A stretch of DNA of 39,070 nucleotides from assembly GCA_016207415.1 (NCBI GenBank), contig JACQPT010000195.1:1-39070 (forward strand), in the 5' to 3' direction. Below, piece by piece: positions 13,455-21,850 of the stretch (positions are counted from its first letter, which is position 1; every line of letters begins with the position of its first letter). Origin of the DNA: Ignavibacteriales bacterium (lineage in GTDB: Bacteria; Bacteroidota; Ignavibacteria; UBA10030). Below the pieces are notes generated by a model. The model saw only the letters and a list, made by a program, of their open reading frames with translations, had not been told where the DNA came from and did not search any database. Both the position numbers and the translations under genes were made by a program.

Positions 13455-15398
13455 TTAAAACACTCGGACAATATTACCGCCCGCTTCGATTGCCTTTCGC
13501 AACACGCGGTCGGCGTTCTCCAGTAACTCGAGATCGTTCGTCTCTCCTGTTGCTCCCGAGACGCCGACGCTGATGGTCACCGAGAAACTCTGCTGTTCGA
13601 CGTTGATGACGTTGCTTGCCACATTCTTCCGCAACTTCTCCGACCATAACGACGCTTCATTCGGCGTCGTGTTCACCAGCATTACGGCGAACCGGTTGTG
13701 GTCGAAACGACCGACCAAGTCGTACGGCCTGATGCAGGATTTGATCATCCTGCTCACATTTTGCAGCACGAACTCGAAGCCCTCTTTGCCATACCTGACG
13801 ATATAGTCGTTGACATTGTCGATGGAAATCATCACAATCGAGATTTCCGAGCTGAAATCGTTTGCGCGCTGGACTTCCTCCTGCACGCGGCCCAGGAAGT
13901 ACCTTTGCGTTGCCACGCCCGTCGCCTCATCCAGCATGACAAAATTGTTCGTCACTTCATTAAGACTGAGGATCTCCAGGCCCCATGAGGCCGGCTCCAC
14001 AACCTTCTGCATCAGCTTCACGTCGGAGTCGGAATACGTCTTGATATCTTTGCTTTCCACGACCAGAGCGCCATAGCAACGGTTCAGAGAGTTGATCGGC
14101 ATGACGAGAAGAGAGCCGCGCGAATCGCAGCGCTCGGCCCGGTAAAACCTCGACGCCCCCAATGCCTGAATGTTGTCGATGATCTTCGGGATGCTCGACT
14201 GCAACACCATGCCGACAAGACTTTCATGCGGGTCGACTTCGTTGCCTACCGCAACATACGGATCGTTCATCCGGTTCATGACCAGCTGAATGCTCCAGGC
14301 CTTTCGGGTCTCGTCATACAGGACGATCGAAATATAGTCCCATGGAATCAACCGCGAAGTCTCTTCCGCGAGAGACCGCACTGCGTTGTATGCAGTGAAC
14401 TCTATTTTCAGCTGTTCTCGTATGCGGGAGATGGAACGCAGAACTTCCGAGTCCATCACCAGATCGTATTTGTCGGTGTAACTCCGGATCAGCGCTGAGA
14501 TCAACTTTGTGAACTGGCCGAGAAGACCCAGCGTTTCCGAACCGTAAGCGTCCTCGCTCAGACAGTCAACGGCAAGGACGGCGACAGGATCCCTTGGCTG
14601 CACGGGGCCTCGTGAGTAGAAAATTGGCACACCGATAAACGTTTTCACAGATTCCGGACCGTCATAATACGTGAGAACATCAGCCTGACTTGCCGCGTTG
14701 ACGTTCGTCAGCAGCTTTGGCTTGCCGGTTGCGGCGACCTGGCTTACGAGGTCCAGGCCGATCTCCCGCCGTCTCTGTGTCGTAAACAATTTGCTATCCG
14801 AGACAAAGTTCTCCAGCACCAGCTGTTTTTTCTCGGTGTTCACCCAAAAGAGCGCAACCGTATGCGCAAAGTTCACTTCCTTGACAACGGAGAGCACTTT
14901 CTTGATAAGAAAATTAAATTCCGACCTCGGCCCTGTTTCCCTTTTGAACACATCTTCGTCCATGTCAAAAAAATCCGACATCTGAAACTCATAGGGCTCT
15001 TCAGAATGCTTGCTCATCGGATTCTTTTTCGCAAGAAGTACCTCAGGGCGTTCTTGCACGGAAGCTGTCGATTTCTTCTCGACAAATTCCACCCGGTACG
15101 GCCGATCTGCATCCTGAAAATCATCAAAGACGAGTCTTTTCATCTGCGGATTGTGCTCCTCTGTTGTGGGAGATTGGCTCTCATCCTCTCGTTCCGACCG
15201 GATTCTATGTCGGATTGTCACCGCGAGGTACGCAACGGCGGCACTTGCAGCGATCAACGAAGGAACTTTGACAACCCAGGGATCTGAGAGAAGGCCGACT
15301 AAAAACAAAACGACGCCCCCAACCACACTCAATTTCTGGTTCAACGATAGGGAGTTCAACCAGGAACGGAAGGTGATCAGCCTTCGGGCGTCAAACAT
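13455..15398 (-). CDS. Membrane GAF-GAF protein with degenerate GGDEF domain
   Basis: The product is 647 residues from the ATG at 15398 (657 if the TTG at 15428 is used; numbers here are for the longer form). Two membrane helices lie at about 33-50 and 55-72, a charged linker runs to about 160, and then come GAF domains at about 165-315 and 335-485 and a GGDEF-fold domain at about 497-655. In active diguanylate cyclases the signature is RxGGDEF; here it reads RFDHNRF (574-580), so the loop that binds GTP and metal is lost and c-di-GMP synthesis is very unlikely. The rest of the fold, including ATGVATQRYF and VTISVGVSG, is kept. It is likely a ligand-sensing signalling protein or nucleotide-binding pseudo-enzyme. 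The ATG is preferred because a promoter-like sequence ends right at the TTG. Confidence 0.85.
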   Translation of the reverse strand: MFDARRLITFRSWLNSLSLNQKLSVVGGVVLFLVGLLSDPWVVKVPSLIAASAAVAYLAVTIRHRIRSEREDESQSPTTEEHNPQMKRLVFDDFQDADRPYRVEFVEKKSTASVQERPEVLLAKKNPMSKHSEEPYEFQMSDFFDMDEDVFKRETGPRSEFNFLIKKVLSVVKEVNFAHTVALFWVNTEKKQLVLENFVSDSKLFTTQRRREIGLDLVSQVAATGKPKLLTNVNAASQADVLTYYDGPESVKTFIGVPIFYSRGPVQPRDPVAVLAVDCLSEDAYGSETLGLLGQFTKLISALIRSYTDKYDLVMDSEVLRSISRIREQLKIEFTAYNAVRSLAEETSRLIPWDYISIVLYDETRKAWSIQLVMNRMNDPYVAVGNEVDPHESLVGMVLQSSIPKIIDNIQALGASRFYRAERCDSRGSLLVMPINSLNRCYGALVVESKDIKTYSDSDVKLMQKVVEPASWGLEILSLNEVTNNFVMLDEATGVATQRYFLGRVQEEVQRANDFSSEISIVMISIDNVNDYIVRYGKEGFEFVLQNVSRMIKSCIRPYDLVGRFDHNRFAVMLVNTTPNEASLWSEKLRKNVASNVINVEQQSFSVTISVGVSGATGETNDLELLENADRVLRKAIEAGGNIVRVF

Positions 15399-15436
15399 TG
15401 CTTGTATGGGGTCTTGAATGGCCCTCAACGTGCACC

Positions 15437-15465
15437 AATTTAGCCAATTTGAGTGCGAAAATCAA
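15437..15465 (-). promoter_or_regulatory. Promoter-like sequence for the GAF/GGDEF gene
   Basis: On the minus strand TTGATT (15460-15465) and TAAATT (15437-15442) are spaced by exactly 17 bases in the 191-base divergent region. A start of transcription seven bases on would fall at about 15430, almost on the TTG codon, which favours the ATG at 15398 as the true translation start. The other side of the region holds TTGACG at 15529-15534 facing the sugar-nucleotide gene, with a poor -10. Confidence 0.4.
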
Positions 15466-15619
15466 GGTTGGGCGCACAAAAACATTCGTTTTCTCTTGCG
15501 GGCATCCCGGTCGCAAATTTCTTTTCGATTGACGTGAAATTCTTGCAGGAAGACATTTTTTTGGCTACTTTTTCAAAAATTCGCAGTTCTTACCACATTC
15601 GATCACCCTCCTCTGTCGC

Positions 15620-18130
15620 ATGAAAGCCGTGATAATGGCTGGCGGATTCGGCACTCGGCTCCGGCCGCTCACCTGCAACATTCCTAAACCGATGGTTCCC
15701 ATGGTCAATAAACCCATGCTCGAACACATCATTGAGCTCCTGAAATTCCATGGGATCAAGAATATTGTGATAACGCTTTTTTACCAACCCGACGTTATCA
15801 CAAATTTTTTCGGCGACGGCAGCAAACTTGGCGTCCAGCTTCAATACCGTAAAGCCGAAGCAGACTTTGGAACCGCCGGCAGCGTTCGGACTGCGAAAGA
15901 TTTCATCGATGAACGGTTTATTATTATCAGCGGAGATGTACTTACCGACTTCAACCTGACTGCAGCCCTCCGCTTCCACGAGTCAAAAAAAGGTAAGGCA
16001 ACAATGGTCTTGACGCGTGTGGCGAACCCATTGCAATTTGGCGTTGTGATAACACGAGACGACGGAAAGATTACACGTTTCCTTGAAAAACCCGCCTGGG
16101 GCGAGGTCTTTAGCGACACCATCAACACGGGCATTTACATTCTTGAACCGGAAGTCATGGACCTGGTACCGGCAAACGAGGATTTTGATTTCAGCAAGAA
16201 CCTCTTTCCCATGATGCTCGAGCAGGATATGGGTTTGTACGGATATATTTCCGACGGCTACTGGCGGGATGTAGGCAACCTGAATGAATACCAGGAGGCT
16301 CAGCTGGATATTCTTCGCGGTCTTGCGAAAGTAAAAATCGACGGAGAGAAGGTAGACAATGTTTATCGGGGGGTGAACACGAAAATCGAAACGGACAAGA
16401 GAAACCTCACGGGAAAGGTGGTCATCGGCCGAAACACACGGATACACAGAGAGGCAGTGGTGAGCAATTCGGTGATCGGAGACGACTGTGAAATCATGCC
16501 CGGAGCAGTCATCCGCAACTCCATCATCTGGAACGGCTGCCAGATCGGCACCAAGGCCGAGCTCTCCTCTGACGTCATTTGTTCCCGGTGCATCGTCGGA
16601 GACGAGGCCGTCATTGCTGACAACGTGTACATGAGCGATCAATGTGTCATTGGCAGGAAGAGCCGGCTTCTGTCCAACATCAAGTTGTGGCCCGAGAAAA
16701 CGGTCGAAGAGGGTGCGATTCTCACGCGGAGTCTGGTGTGGGAAGACCAGTGGCTCAGGGAGCTTTTTACGGATTCGCGGGTTACGGGAGTTTCCAATGT
16801 CGAAATGAACCCTGAATTCGGAGCAAAGCTCGGTGCGGCTTTTGGAGCCCTTGTGGGCGCAGGATCCACCGTAGCAACAAGCCGTGACTCCGACAACGTC
16901 TCGCGCATGATGAATCGCGCAATCATGACCGGGCTCATGTCGGCAGGCGTGCATTGCACCGACCTGCGGGCAACTTCAATTCCTATTGTGCGTCATGAAC
17001 TCAAGAGCGGGAAGGAAAAGGGCGGCATTCATGTACGAAAGTCTCCTTTTGACAAGAACCTGACCGACATCATTTTCTTTGATTCCGACGGCAAGGATCT
17101 TCCGACGAGCAAAACAAAATCAGTTGAACGGCTGTTTTTCGGCGAAGATTTCCCGCGCGCTCACTTCGATGCCGTCGGATCGATTACCTTCCCGGAGAGG
17201 ACGACAGAAAGCTACATCGACCGTTTTCTTTCCAGCGTCGACTTACAGGCAATCCGGTCAGCCGGACTTAAACTTGTGATTGACTTTTCCAACGGCGTGG
17301 CATCGACGATTTTTCCGCACATCCTGGGCAACTTGAATCTCCAGGTCGTGTCTCTTAACGCGCACCTCGACCCGCGAAAACTCACGCTCGCCAGGAACGA
17401 GTTTGAACAATCCATTTCGGAATTATCACACGTTGTGACATCGTTGAGGTATGACATCGGCTGCAAACTGGACGGCGGGGCCGAGAAAATCAAAGTTATT
17501 GATGAACGCGGCAACTGGATCGACGATGACCGCCTCCTGACCCTCATGACGCGGTTTGTCAGTCTGGCAAACCCTGACGTAAAGAAAATCGCGGTCCCGA
17601 TTTCCGCATCGGGCGAAATCGACCTCATCGCCAGGAAACTTGGGCTGACGGTGCTCAAGACGCGGGACAGCCATCTGGCGCTCATGCAGGCCGCTTCCGA
17701 CAAGGATACGAGGTTTGTCGGGGGGACGAAAGGCGGTTTTATTTTCAACGAATTTCTCTTCGCTTCGGACGGCATGTACTCTGTGGCCAAACTCCTCGAA
17801 TGCATGGCGCTCACCAGGAAACGGCTGGGAGAGTTGGACCGCGAGACTCCGCGCCTGCATTTCGTCAAAAAGAATATCCCCTGCTCCTGGCATGCGAAAG
17901 GTCGCGTGATGCGCCGACTCATGAAGGACTCAGAGGCTCTGCCACGCGAACTCATCGAAGGCGTGAAAATTTATCCCAGAGACATGGGCACGCTCACTTC
18001 GGTGCTCCTCAATCCCGACCGCGCACGCCCGTTCTTTCACATCAATGCCGAGTCATCCGACCCTGGCGTCGCCGAGCGGCTCGCAAAAGAATACGAAGCC
18101 AAAATCCTCGGATGGATACGGGTGGAATAA
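15620..18130 (+). CDS. Sugar-1-phosphate nucleotidyltransferase fused to a degenerate phosphomannomutase-like domain
   Basis: The protein has 836 residues in three parts. Residues 1-235 are a nucleotidyltransferase with the signature GGFGTRLRPLT (8-18), KPMVPMVNKPM (23-33) and the metal-binding ISGDVLTDF, predicted to make NDP-sugars such as GDP-mannose or NDP-glucose. Residues about 245-370 are left-handed beta-helix hexapeptide repeats. Residues about 380-836 match the phosphohexomutase fold. In this last part Ser475 (GGIHVRKSP) aligns with the catalytic Ser, but HNP after it is lost. The metal loop DGDxDR reads DGGAEK (618-623), and the sugar loop GEESGH reads GGTKGG (701-706). That domain is therefore probably not a working mutase. 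The full-length fusion is known from several phyla, usually annotated as mannose-1-phosphate guanylyltransferase. Cell-envelope polysaccharide synthesis is the likely role; substrate is not settled. Confidence 0.9.
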   Translation: MKAVIMAGGFGTRLRPLTCNIPKPMVPMVNKPMLEHIIELLKFHGIKNIVITLFYQPDVITNFFGDGSKLGVQLQYRKAEADFGTAGSVRTAKDFIDERFIIISGDVLTDFNLTAALRFHESKKGKATMVLTRVANPLQFGVVITRDDGKITRFLEKPAWGEVFSDTINTGIYILEPEVMDLVPANEDFDFSKNLFPMMLEQDMGLYGYISDGYWRDVGNLNEYQEAQLDILRGLAKVKIDGEKVDNVYRGVNTKIETDKRNLTGKVVIGRNTRIHREAVVSNSVIGDDCEIMPGAVIRNSIIWNGCQIGTKAELSSDVICSRCIVGDEAVIADNVYMSDQCVIGRKSRLLSNIKLWPEKTVEEGAILTRSLVWEDQWLRELFTDSRVTGVSNVEMNPEFGAKLGAAFGALVGAGSTVATSRDSDNVSRMMNRAIMTGLMSAGVHCTDLRATSIPIVRHELKSGKEKGGIHVRKSPFDKNLTDIIFFDSDGKDLPTSKTKSVERLFFGEDFPRAHFDAVGSITFPERTTESYIDRFLSSVDLQAIRSAGLKLVIDFSNGVASTIFPHILGNLNLQVVSLNAHLDPRKLTLARNEFEQSISELSHVVTSLRYDIGCKLDGGAEKIKVIDERGNWIDDDRLLTLMTRFVSLANPDVKKIAVPISASGEIDLIARKLGLTVLKTRDSHLALMQAASDKDTRFVGGTKGGFIFNEFLFASDGMYSVAKLLECMALTRKRLGELDRETPRLHFVKKNIPCSWHAKGRVMRRLMKDSEALPRELIEGVKIYPRDMGTLTSVLLNPDRARPFFHINAESSDPGVAERLAKEYEAKILGWIRVE

Positions 18131-18198
18131 TTTCATTGGAATCTTTTCTGTTTTTCGACTACCTTTTTATCCGCCATGAACGCTGAGCATATAACTTT

Positions 18199-18669
18199 AT
18201 GAAGATTACTGATATTCTCAACGAGAGCGTCATTCGAACGAATCTCCCCGGCTCGACTAAAGAAGAGATCATCAACGCGATGATCGATCTTGCAGCCTCC
18301 CAAGAAAAAGTGCTGGACAAAGAAAAGCTCCGAACGGCAATTTTTGACCGGGAAAAAATCATGTCGACGGGCGTAGGATCCGGGTTTGCCATTCCGCACG
18401 GCAAGACAGACTCCGTCAGCGATATTGTTGCCTCGTTCGCAGTCACGGCCCAGCCGATCAATTATCAGTCGCTCGACGACCAGCCCGTCAGGATCGTTTT
18501 TCTCCTGGTGGGACGCGACAACATGGTCGGCCCGCACATTAAACTTCTAAGCCGAATCTCGAGGCTGATGAACAAAGAGGAGTTCCGGAACAAACTTCTT
18601 GAGGCAAAGACACCGGCGGAGATTCTTGAGATTTTCCGAAAAGAGGAATCCTCCCAATTTGAAGGTTAA
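18199..18669 (+). CDS. PtsN-like PTS EIIA domain protein
   Basis: This 156-residue single-domain protein is of the fructose/nitrogen EIIA family. The phosphorylatable histidine is His67 in SGFAIPHGKTD, and the C-terminal GPHIKLLSRISRLM is the usual second signature. In nitrogen-PTS systems EIIA-Ntr is phosphorylated by EI-Ntr and NPr and regulates targets such as K+ transport rather than importing sugar. No permease or other PTS component is in the window, so a regulatory role is more likely (inference). It sits 68 bases after the sugar-nucleotide fusion gene, in the same direction as hisS. Confidence 0.92.
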   Translation: MKITDILNESVIRTNLPGSTKEEIINAMIDLAASQEKVLDKEKLRTAIFDREKIMSTGVGSGFAIPHGKTDSVSDIVASFAVTAQPINYQSLDDQPVRIVFLLVGRDNMVGPHIKLLSRISRLMNKEEFRNKLLEAKTPAEILEIFRKEESSQFEG

Positions 18670-18728
18670 CCGCCCTCGAAATCTCCAACCGGGCCTTCCG
18701 CCAGAAAAAACCCGCTGAAAGCAATTCC

Positions 18729-19976
18729 TTGAAGTATCGATCCATCAAAGGAACCAAAGACATTTTGCCTGATGAATCGGCACAATGGCTGTTTGTTGAG
18801 ACCGTGATTCGCAGAGTCATGGCGGATTTTTGTTACAAAGAAATCCGGACTCCCATCTTCGAGCAAACCTCTCTTTTTGCCCGCAGTATCGGTGAGCTCA
18901 CAGACATCGTCACTAAAGAGATGTACACATTCGTGGACCGCGGCGAAGAAAGCATCACATTGCGGCCTGAAGGAACAGCGACGACGGTTCGGGCATATAT
19001 TCAGAATAATCTTGCTGAACAGGCTCCGCTGTCGAAAGTCTATTACCTGGGTCCGATGTTCCGGCAGGAACGACCCCAGGCAGGGCGACTGCGGCAATTC
19101 CATCAATTCGGGGCAGAAGCGATCGGCTCTGTTTCGCCGACACTCGACGTGGAAACGATCCTACTACCGCTGGAGGTCTACAGGCAACTGGGCCTGACAG
19201 AAACAACGCTGAAGGTAAATTCCGTAGGATGTGAAAAATGCCGTCCCAAGTACAAGCAGCTCCTGAAAGAAGAGCTTCGGAAGATCCAGACGAAGCTTTC
19301 TCCCGAGAGTCAAGCTCGCATTCAACAAAATCCCCTGCGCGTCCTCGATTCAAAAGACGAGCGCGACCAAATACTCACAGCGTCGATTCCGTTGATGAAA
19401 GACCATCTCTGCGATGAATGCAAGGAACATTTCACAAGTGTCCAAGCCCTTCTGAACCGGCTCAGCATGAAGTTCGAAGTCGATGGAAGATTGGTCCGGG
19501 GGCTCGACTACTACACGAAAACAGCCTTCGAAATCACCAGTCCGCAGCTTGGATCGCAGGATGCTCTCGCAGGAGGAGGTCGCTATGACCTGCTTGTTGA
19601 GGAACTGGGAGGCAAGCAAACCCCCGGAGTAGGGTTCGCGGCGGGAATCGAGCGTATCCTCATTGCCCTTGAGAAACTCGGGAAGGTTAAGTCGCAGGAA
19701 GCTGGACCCATGGTGTTTTTCGTCGGCTTGGACGAGGCGTCGAGAGAATGGGCATTTATGAAATGTTGTGAGCTACGCGGGCGCGGGATTTCGGCAGAGC
19801 TCGATTACCTGAACCGCAGTGTCAAGGCACAAATGCGGCAGGCGGACCGTCTCAGGGCTAAATTTGTCGTTGTAATCGGAGAGCAGGAGCTGAAGAGCCG
19901 CTCGGCCATCCTGAAAAATATGGCGAACGGCGAGGAAACACCGGTTCCGTTCGACCGACTTGATTCAGTCCTCTGA
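18729..19976 (+). CDS. hisS: Histidyl-tRNA synthetase
   Basis: HisRS (415 residues) is a class II synthetase that charges tRNA-His. The start is a TTG followed by the conserved KYRSIKGTKDILPDE; the frame upstream has no other start before a stop at 18660. Motif 2 lies around LRPEGTATTVRAY (78-90) and the FRQERPQAGRLRQFHQFG region. The histidine-specific motifs RGLDYYTKT (257-265) and GGGRYD (282-287) are intact, motif 3 (GVGFAAGIERILIAL) follows and the anticodon-binding domain spans about 325-415. Two CxxC pairs (CEKC near 168, CDEC near 228) resemble a zinc-knuckle insertion present in many bacterial HisRS. Its stop overlaps the next ATG by one base (TGATG). Confidence 0.96.
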   Translation: MKYRSIKGTKDILPDESAQWLFVETVIRRVMADFCYKEIRTPIFEQTSLFARSIGELTDIVTKEMYTFVDRGEESITLRPEGTATTVRAYIQNNLAEQAPLSKVYYLGPMFRQERPQAGRLRQFHQFGAEAIGSVSPTLDVETILLPLEVYRQLGLTETTLKVNSVGCEKCRPKYKQLLKEELRKIQTKLSPESQARIQQNPLRVLDSKDERDQILTASIPLMKDHLCDECKEHFTSVQALLNRLSMKFEVDGRLVRGLDYYTKTAFEITSPQLGSQDALAGGGRYDLLVEELGGKQTPGVGFAAGIERILIALEKLGKVKSQEAGPMVFFVGLDEASREWAFMKCCELRGRGISAELDYLNRSVKAQMRQADRLRAKFVVVIGEQELKSRSAILKNMANGEETPVPFDRLDSVL

Positions 19977-20377
19977 TGGTGAGAAAGAAAAAGCCTGAAC
20001 CGGAATATCGGCTCAACATTTTTTACCACGAGGAGTGGCAGAGCAAGGAACGGAAACTCGTTTTCCTTTTTCGAACAGTCCAGGAATTTGTCAGCTTCAA
20101 CTATGAAATCCTCCTCGAAGACAAGGTTGAAGGGCGAACGCTCCATATCAAAATTGCGGGACTTAACGCTCCATCGTCATTGATGCCCGGAATGGGTCCT
20201 GCCAGAGGTAAAAAAGAATATAATGGGCTGGAAGGCGTCTACACTCTGGTCGTGAAAAAACTCGACGGTACCACAAACGAATATCGGCTGGATTTTATGC
20301 ACGACCGCATCCGTGTTCTTGAAAGTCCGAGAAATCCCATCGTAACGATTTCAACGCAACCGATCATGCTTTCCTAA
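19976..20377 (+). CDS. Conserved-looking protein of unknown function
   Basis: This 133-residue soluble protein has no signal peptide or membrane helix. It begins with a basic stretch (MVRKKKPEPEYRLNIFYHEEW) and continues with alternating strands (RKLVFLFRTVQEFVSF, TLHIKIAGL, VYTLVVKKL, EYRLDFMHDRIRVLE), so it is probably mixed or mainly beta. Codon-level coupling to hisS (TGATG overlap) and a one-base gap to lgt show that it is really translated as part of the operon. No family recognised and no catalytic motif seen. Confidence 0.75.
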   Translation: MVRKKKPEPEYRLNIFYHEEWQSKERKLVFLFRTVQEFVSFNYEILLEDKVEGRTLHIKIAGLNAPSSLMPGMGPARGKKEYNGLEGVYTLVVKKLDGTTNEYRLDFMHDRIRVLESPRNPIVTISTQPIMLS

Positions 20378-20378
20378 C

Positions 20379-21401
20379 ATGTGCCCGAAACTCATTGAAA
20401 TCGGCGGAATTCCTGTCTACGGCTATGGCTTAATGCTTGCGGTGGGCTTTATCGCTGCGAGTTCCCTGCTCTCGGCCGAGCTTAAGAGAAAACAGCTCAA
20501 CGTCGATGTCACGGATTCGTTTGTGTACTTCACAAAAGGGCTTTTTGTCTTTCTTGCTGTCTCCTTCCTCGTCATTTACGGTCTTCAGCGGGGTCTCGGC
20601 ACTCTTGTTGAATTTGCGTTTGGGTCGGCGCTCCATGCCATTGTCACTCTCGTCGTTCTCGGTTTCGGTTTTTTTCTTTTCCGTAAGCAGACGAAAGGGA
20701 GTTTCGACCTCGCCAACGCTGTTACCCTGCTCGCATTGACGTTTGGCGTCGTCGGTTCGAAAGCGCTCTACGTTCTGGAACATCTTACGGAATTTTCCGA
20801 GCGCCCGTTCGACACGGCGTTTTCTCCCGGCGGGCTGACGTTCTATGGAGGATTTCTGCTGGCCACGCTCGCCATTTATCTCACATCCCGCAGAGCCGGC
20901 GTTCCTTTTCTTGCGATCGCGGACGCAACGTCCCCCGGCTTGATTATCGGCTACGGGATCGCGCGCATCGGCTGCCATCTTGCCGGCGATGGCGATTATG
21001 GGTTTCCCACAACGCTGCCGTGGGGAACGGATTATTCGAGAGGCACATTCCCGCCGTCGGAGGCATTCAAGCCCTTTCCCGAAATAACGTCACAGTTTCC
21101 CAACGGCATCGTGCCCGATACGACGCCATGTCACCCGACACCCGTGTATGAGCTCATTCTTTGCAGCTTCATTTTCTGGTTCTTATGGAAACAACGAACA
21201 AAGGTCGGCCACCACGGAAAACTCTTCATGATGTATCTTGTCTTTGCGGGGCTCGAACGCTTTATCATCGAGTTTTTCCGGCTGAATCCCCGCATCGCCC
21301 TCGGACTGAGTGAAGCGCAGCTGATTGCGATCATACTTGTTGCGGTCGGCGCGCTGGGTTGGGCCCGGCGATCCAAGGATGCGGGGGAGCGGCCTGCATG
21401 A
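20379..21401 (+). CDS. lgt: Prolipoprotein diacylglyceryl transferase, atypical variant
   Basis: The product is a 340-residue multi-helix membrane enzyme of the Lgt family, which moves diacylglyceryl from phosphatidylglycerol to the lipobox Cys of prolipoproteins. The N-terminal YGYGLMLAVGF and the C-terminal LERFIIEFFR (with the conserved Arg of the second catalytic region) fit Lgt. Several hallmarks differ from E. coli. The loop HGG reads FYGG (Tyr156 in place of His103), and the signature RIGNFINGE reads RIGCHLAGD (Arg196 kept, Asn146 to Cys199, Glu151 to Asp204). Two extra helices (about 48-68 and 85-101) are inserted near the N-terminus, and a loop of about 45 residues follows the signature. 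It is a recognisable Bacteroidota-type subgroup. Activity as Lgt is likely but not proven. Confidence 0.85.
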   Translation: MCPKLIEIGGIPVYGYGLMLAVGFIAASSLLSAELKRKQLNVDVTDSFVYFTKGLFVFLAVSFLVIYGLQRGLGTLVEFAFGSALHAIVTLVVLGFGFFLFRKQTKGSFDLANAVTLLALTFGVVGSKALYVLEHLTEFSERPFDTAFSPGGLTFYGGFLLATLAIYLTSRRAGVPFLAIADATSPGLIIGYGIARIGCHLAGDGDYGFPTTLPWGTDYSRGTFPPSEAFKPFPEITSQFPNGIVPDTTPCHPTPVYELILCSFIFWFLWKQRTKVGHHGKLFMMYLVFAGLERFIIEFFRLNPRIALGLSEAQLIAIILVAVGALGWARRSKDAGERPA

Positions 21402-21829
21402 CCGTCGAATTCTATTCAAAAGAGGACTGCAAACTCTGCGACGATGCGCGTCAGATGCTCGTGCGTTTGAAGAAAGAATTCTTCCTGGAAGTAAAAGAAA
21501 CGAAGCTCACCGAGGACCATCCCAGCTACAAAGATTTTTTCATGGCTATTCCGGTTGTGCTTATTCGGAACAGGCAGTTTGCGGGCAACATCGTCGAAGA
21601 CGAGCTACGGGTTTTCCTAAAAGAATTGAAACCGCCGACCCGTCTGTTTTATGTCGGGAAAACTTTTGAGGCGCTGGGCTTTTTGACCGTCGCCGTCGGT
21701 TTGATGTACGGGTTGATGGGCGACATGTGGACCGACCTCTATTTCTTTCTCGGCGGGATTGCCATTTTCGTTGTTGGCAGGTCGCTTGAAAAGCGCGAGA
21801 TGAAGCGCGACCGCACCACTTCCCAATAA
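21398..21829 (+). CDS. Glutaredoxin-like protein with a C-terminal membrane anchor
   Basis: This 143-residue protein starts at an ATG overlapping the lgt stop (ATGA). Residues 1-85 form a thioredoxin-fold domain of the glutaredoxin/DUF836 type, with the redox pair Cys11 and Cys14 in EDCKLCDDA and a cis-Pro in AIPVVLI. Two hydrophobic helices at about 97-115 and 118-134 anchor it, placing the thiol domain most likely on the cytoplasmic side. The overlap with lgt implies co-translation. Whether it keeps a cysteine of the Lgt variant reduced is only a thought; a general disulfide-reductase role is also possible. Confidence 0.85.
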   Translation: MTVEFYSKEDCKLCDDARQMLVRLKKEFFLEVKETKLTEDHPSYKDFFMAIPVVLIRNRQFAGNIVEDELRVFLKELKPPTRLFYVGKTFEALGFLTVAVGLMYGLMGDMWTDLYFFLGGIAIFVVGRSLEKREMKRDRTTSQ

Positions 21830-21850
21830 CTTCACGCTCCCTCAACCCCC

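Noticed and set aside
15983-16954. Open frame of 323 codons opposite the sugar-nucleotidyltransferase gene
   Set aside because: Antisense shadow of a gene with clear motifs; composition and product are not protein-like.
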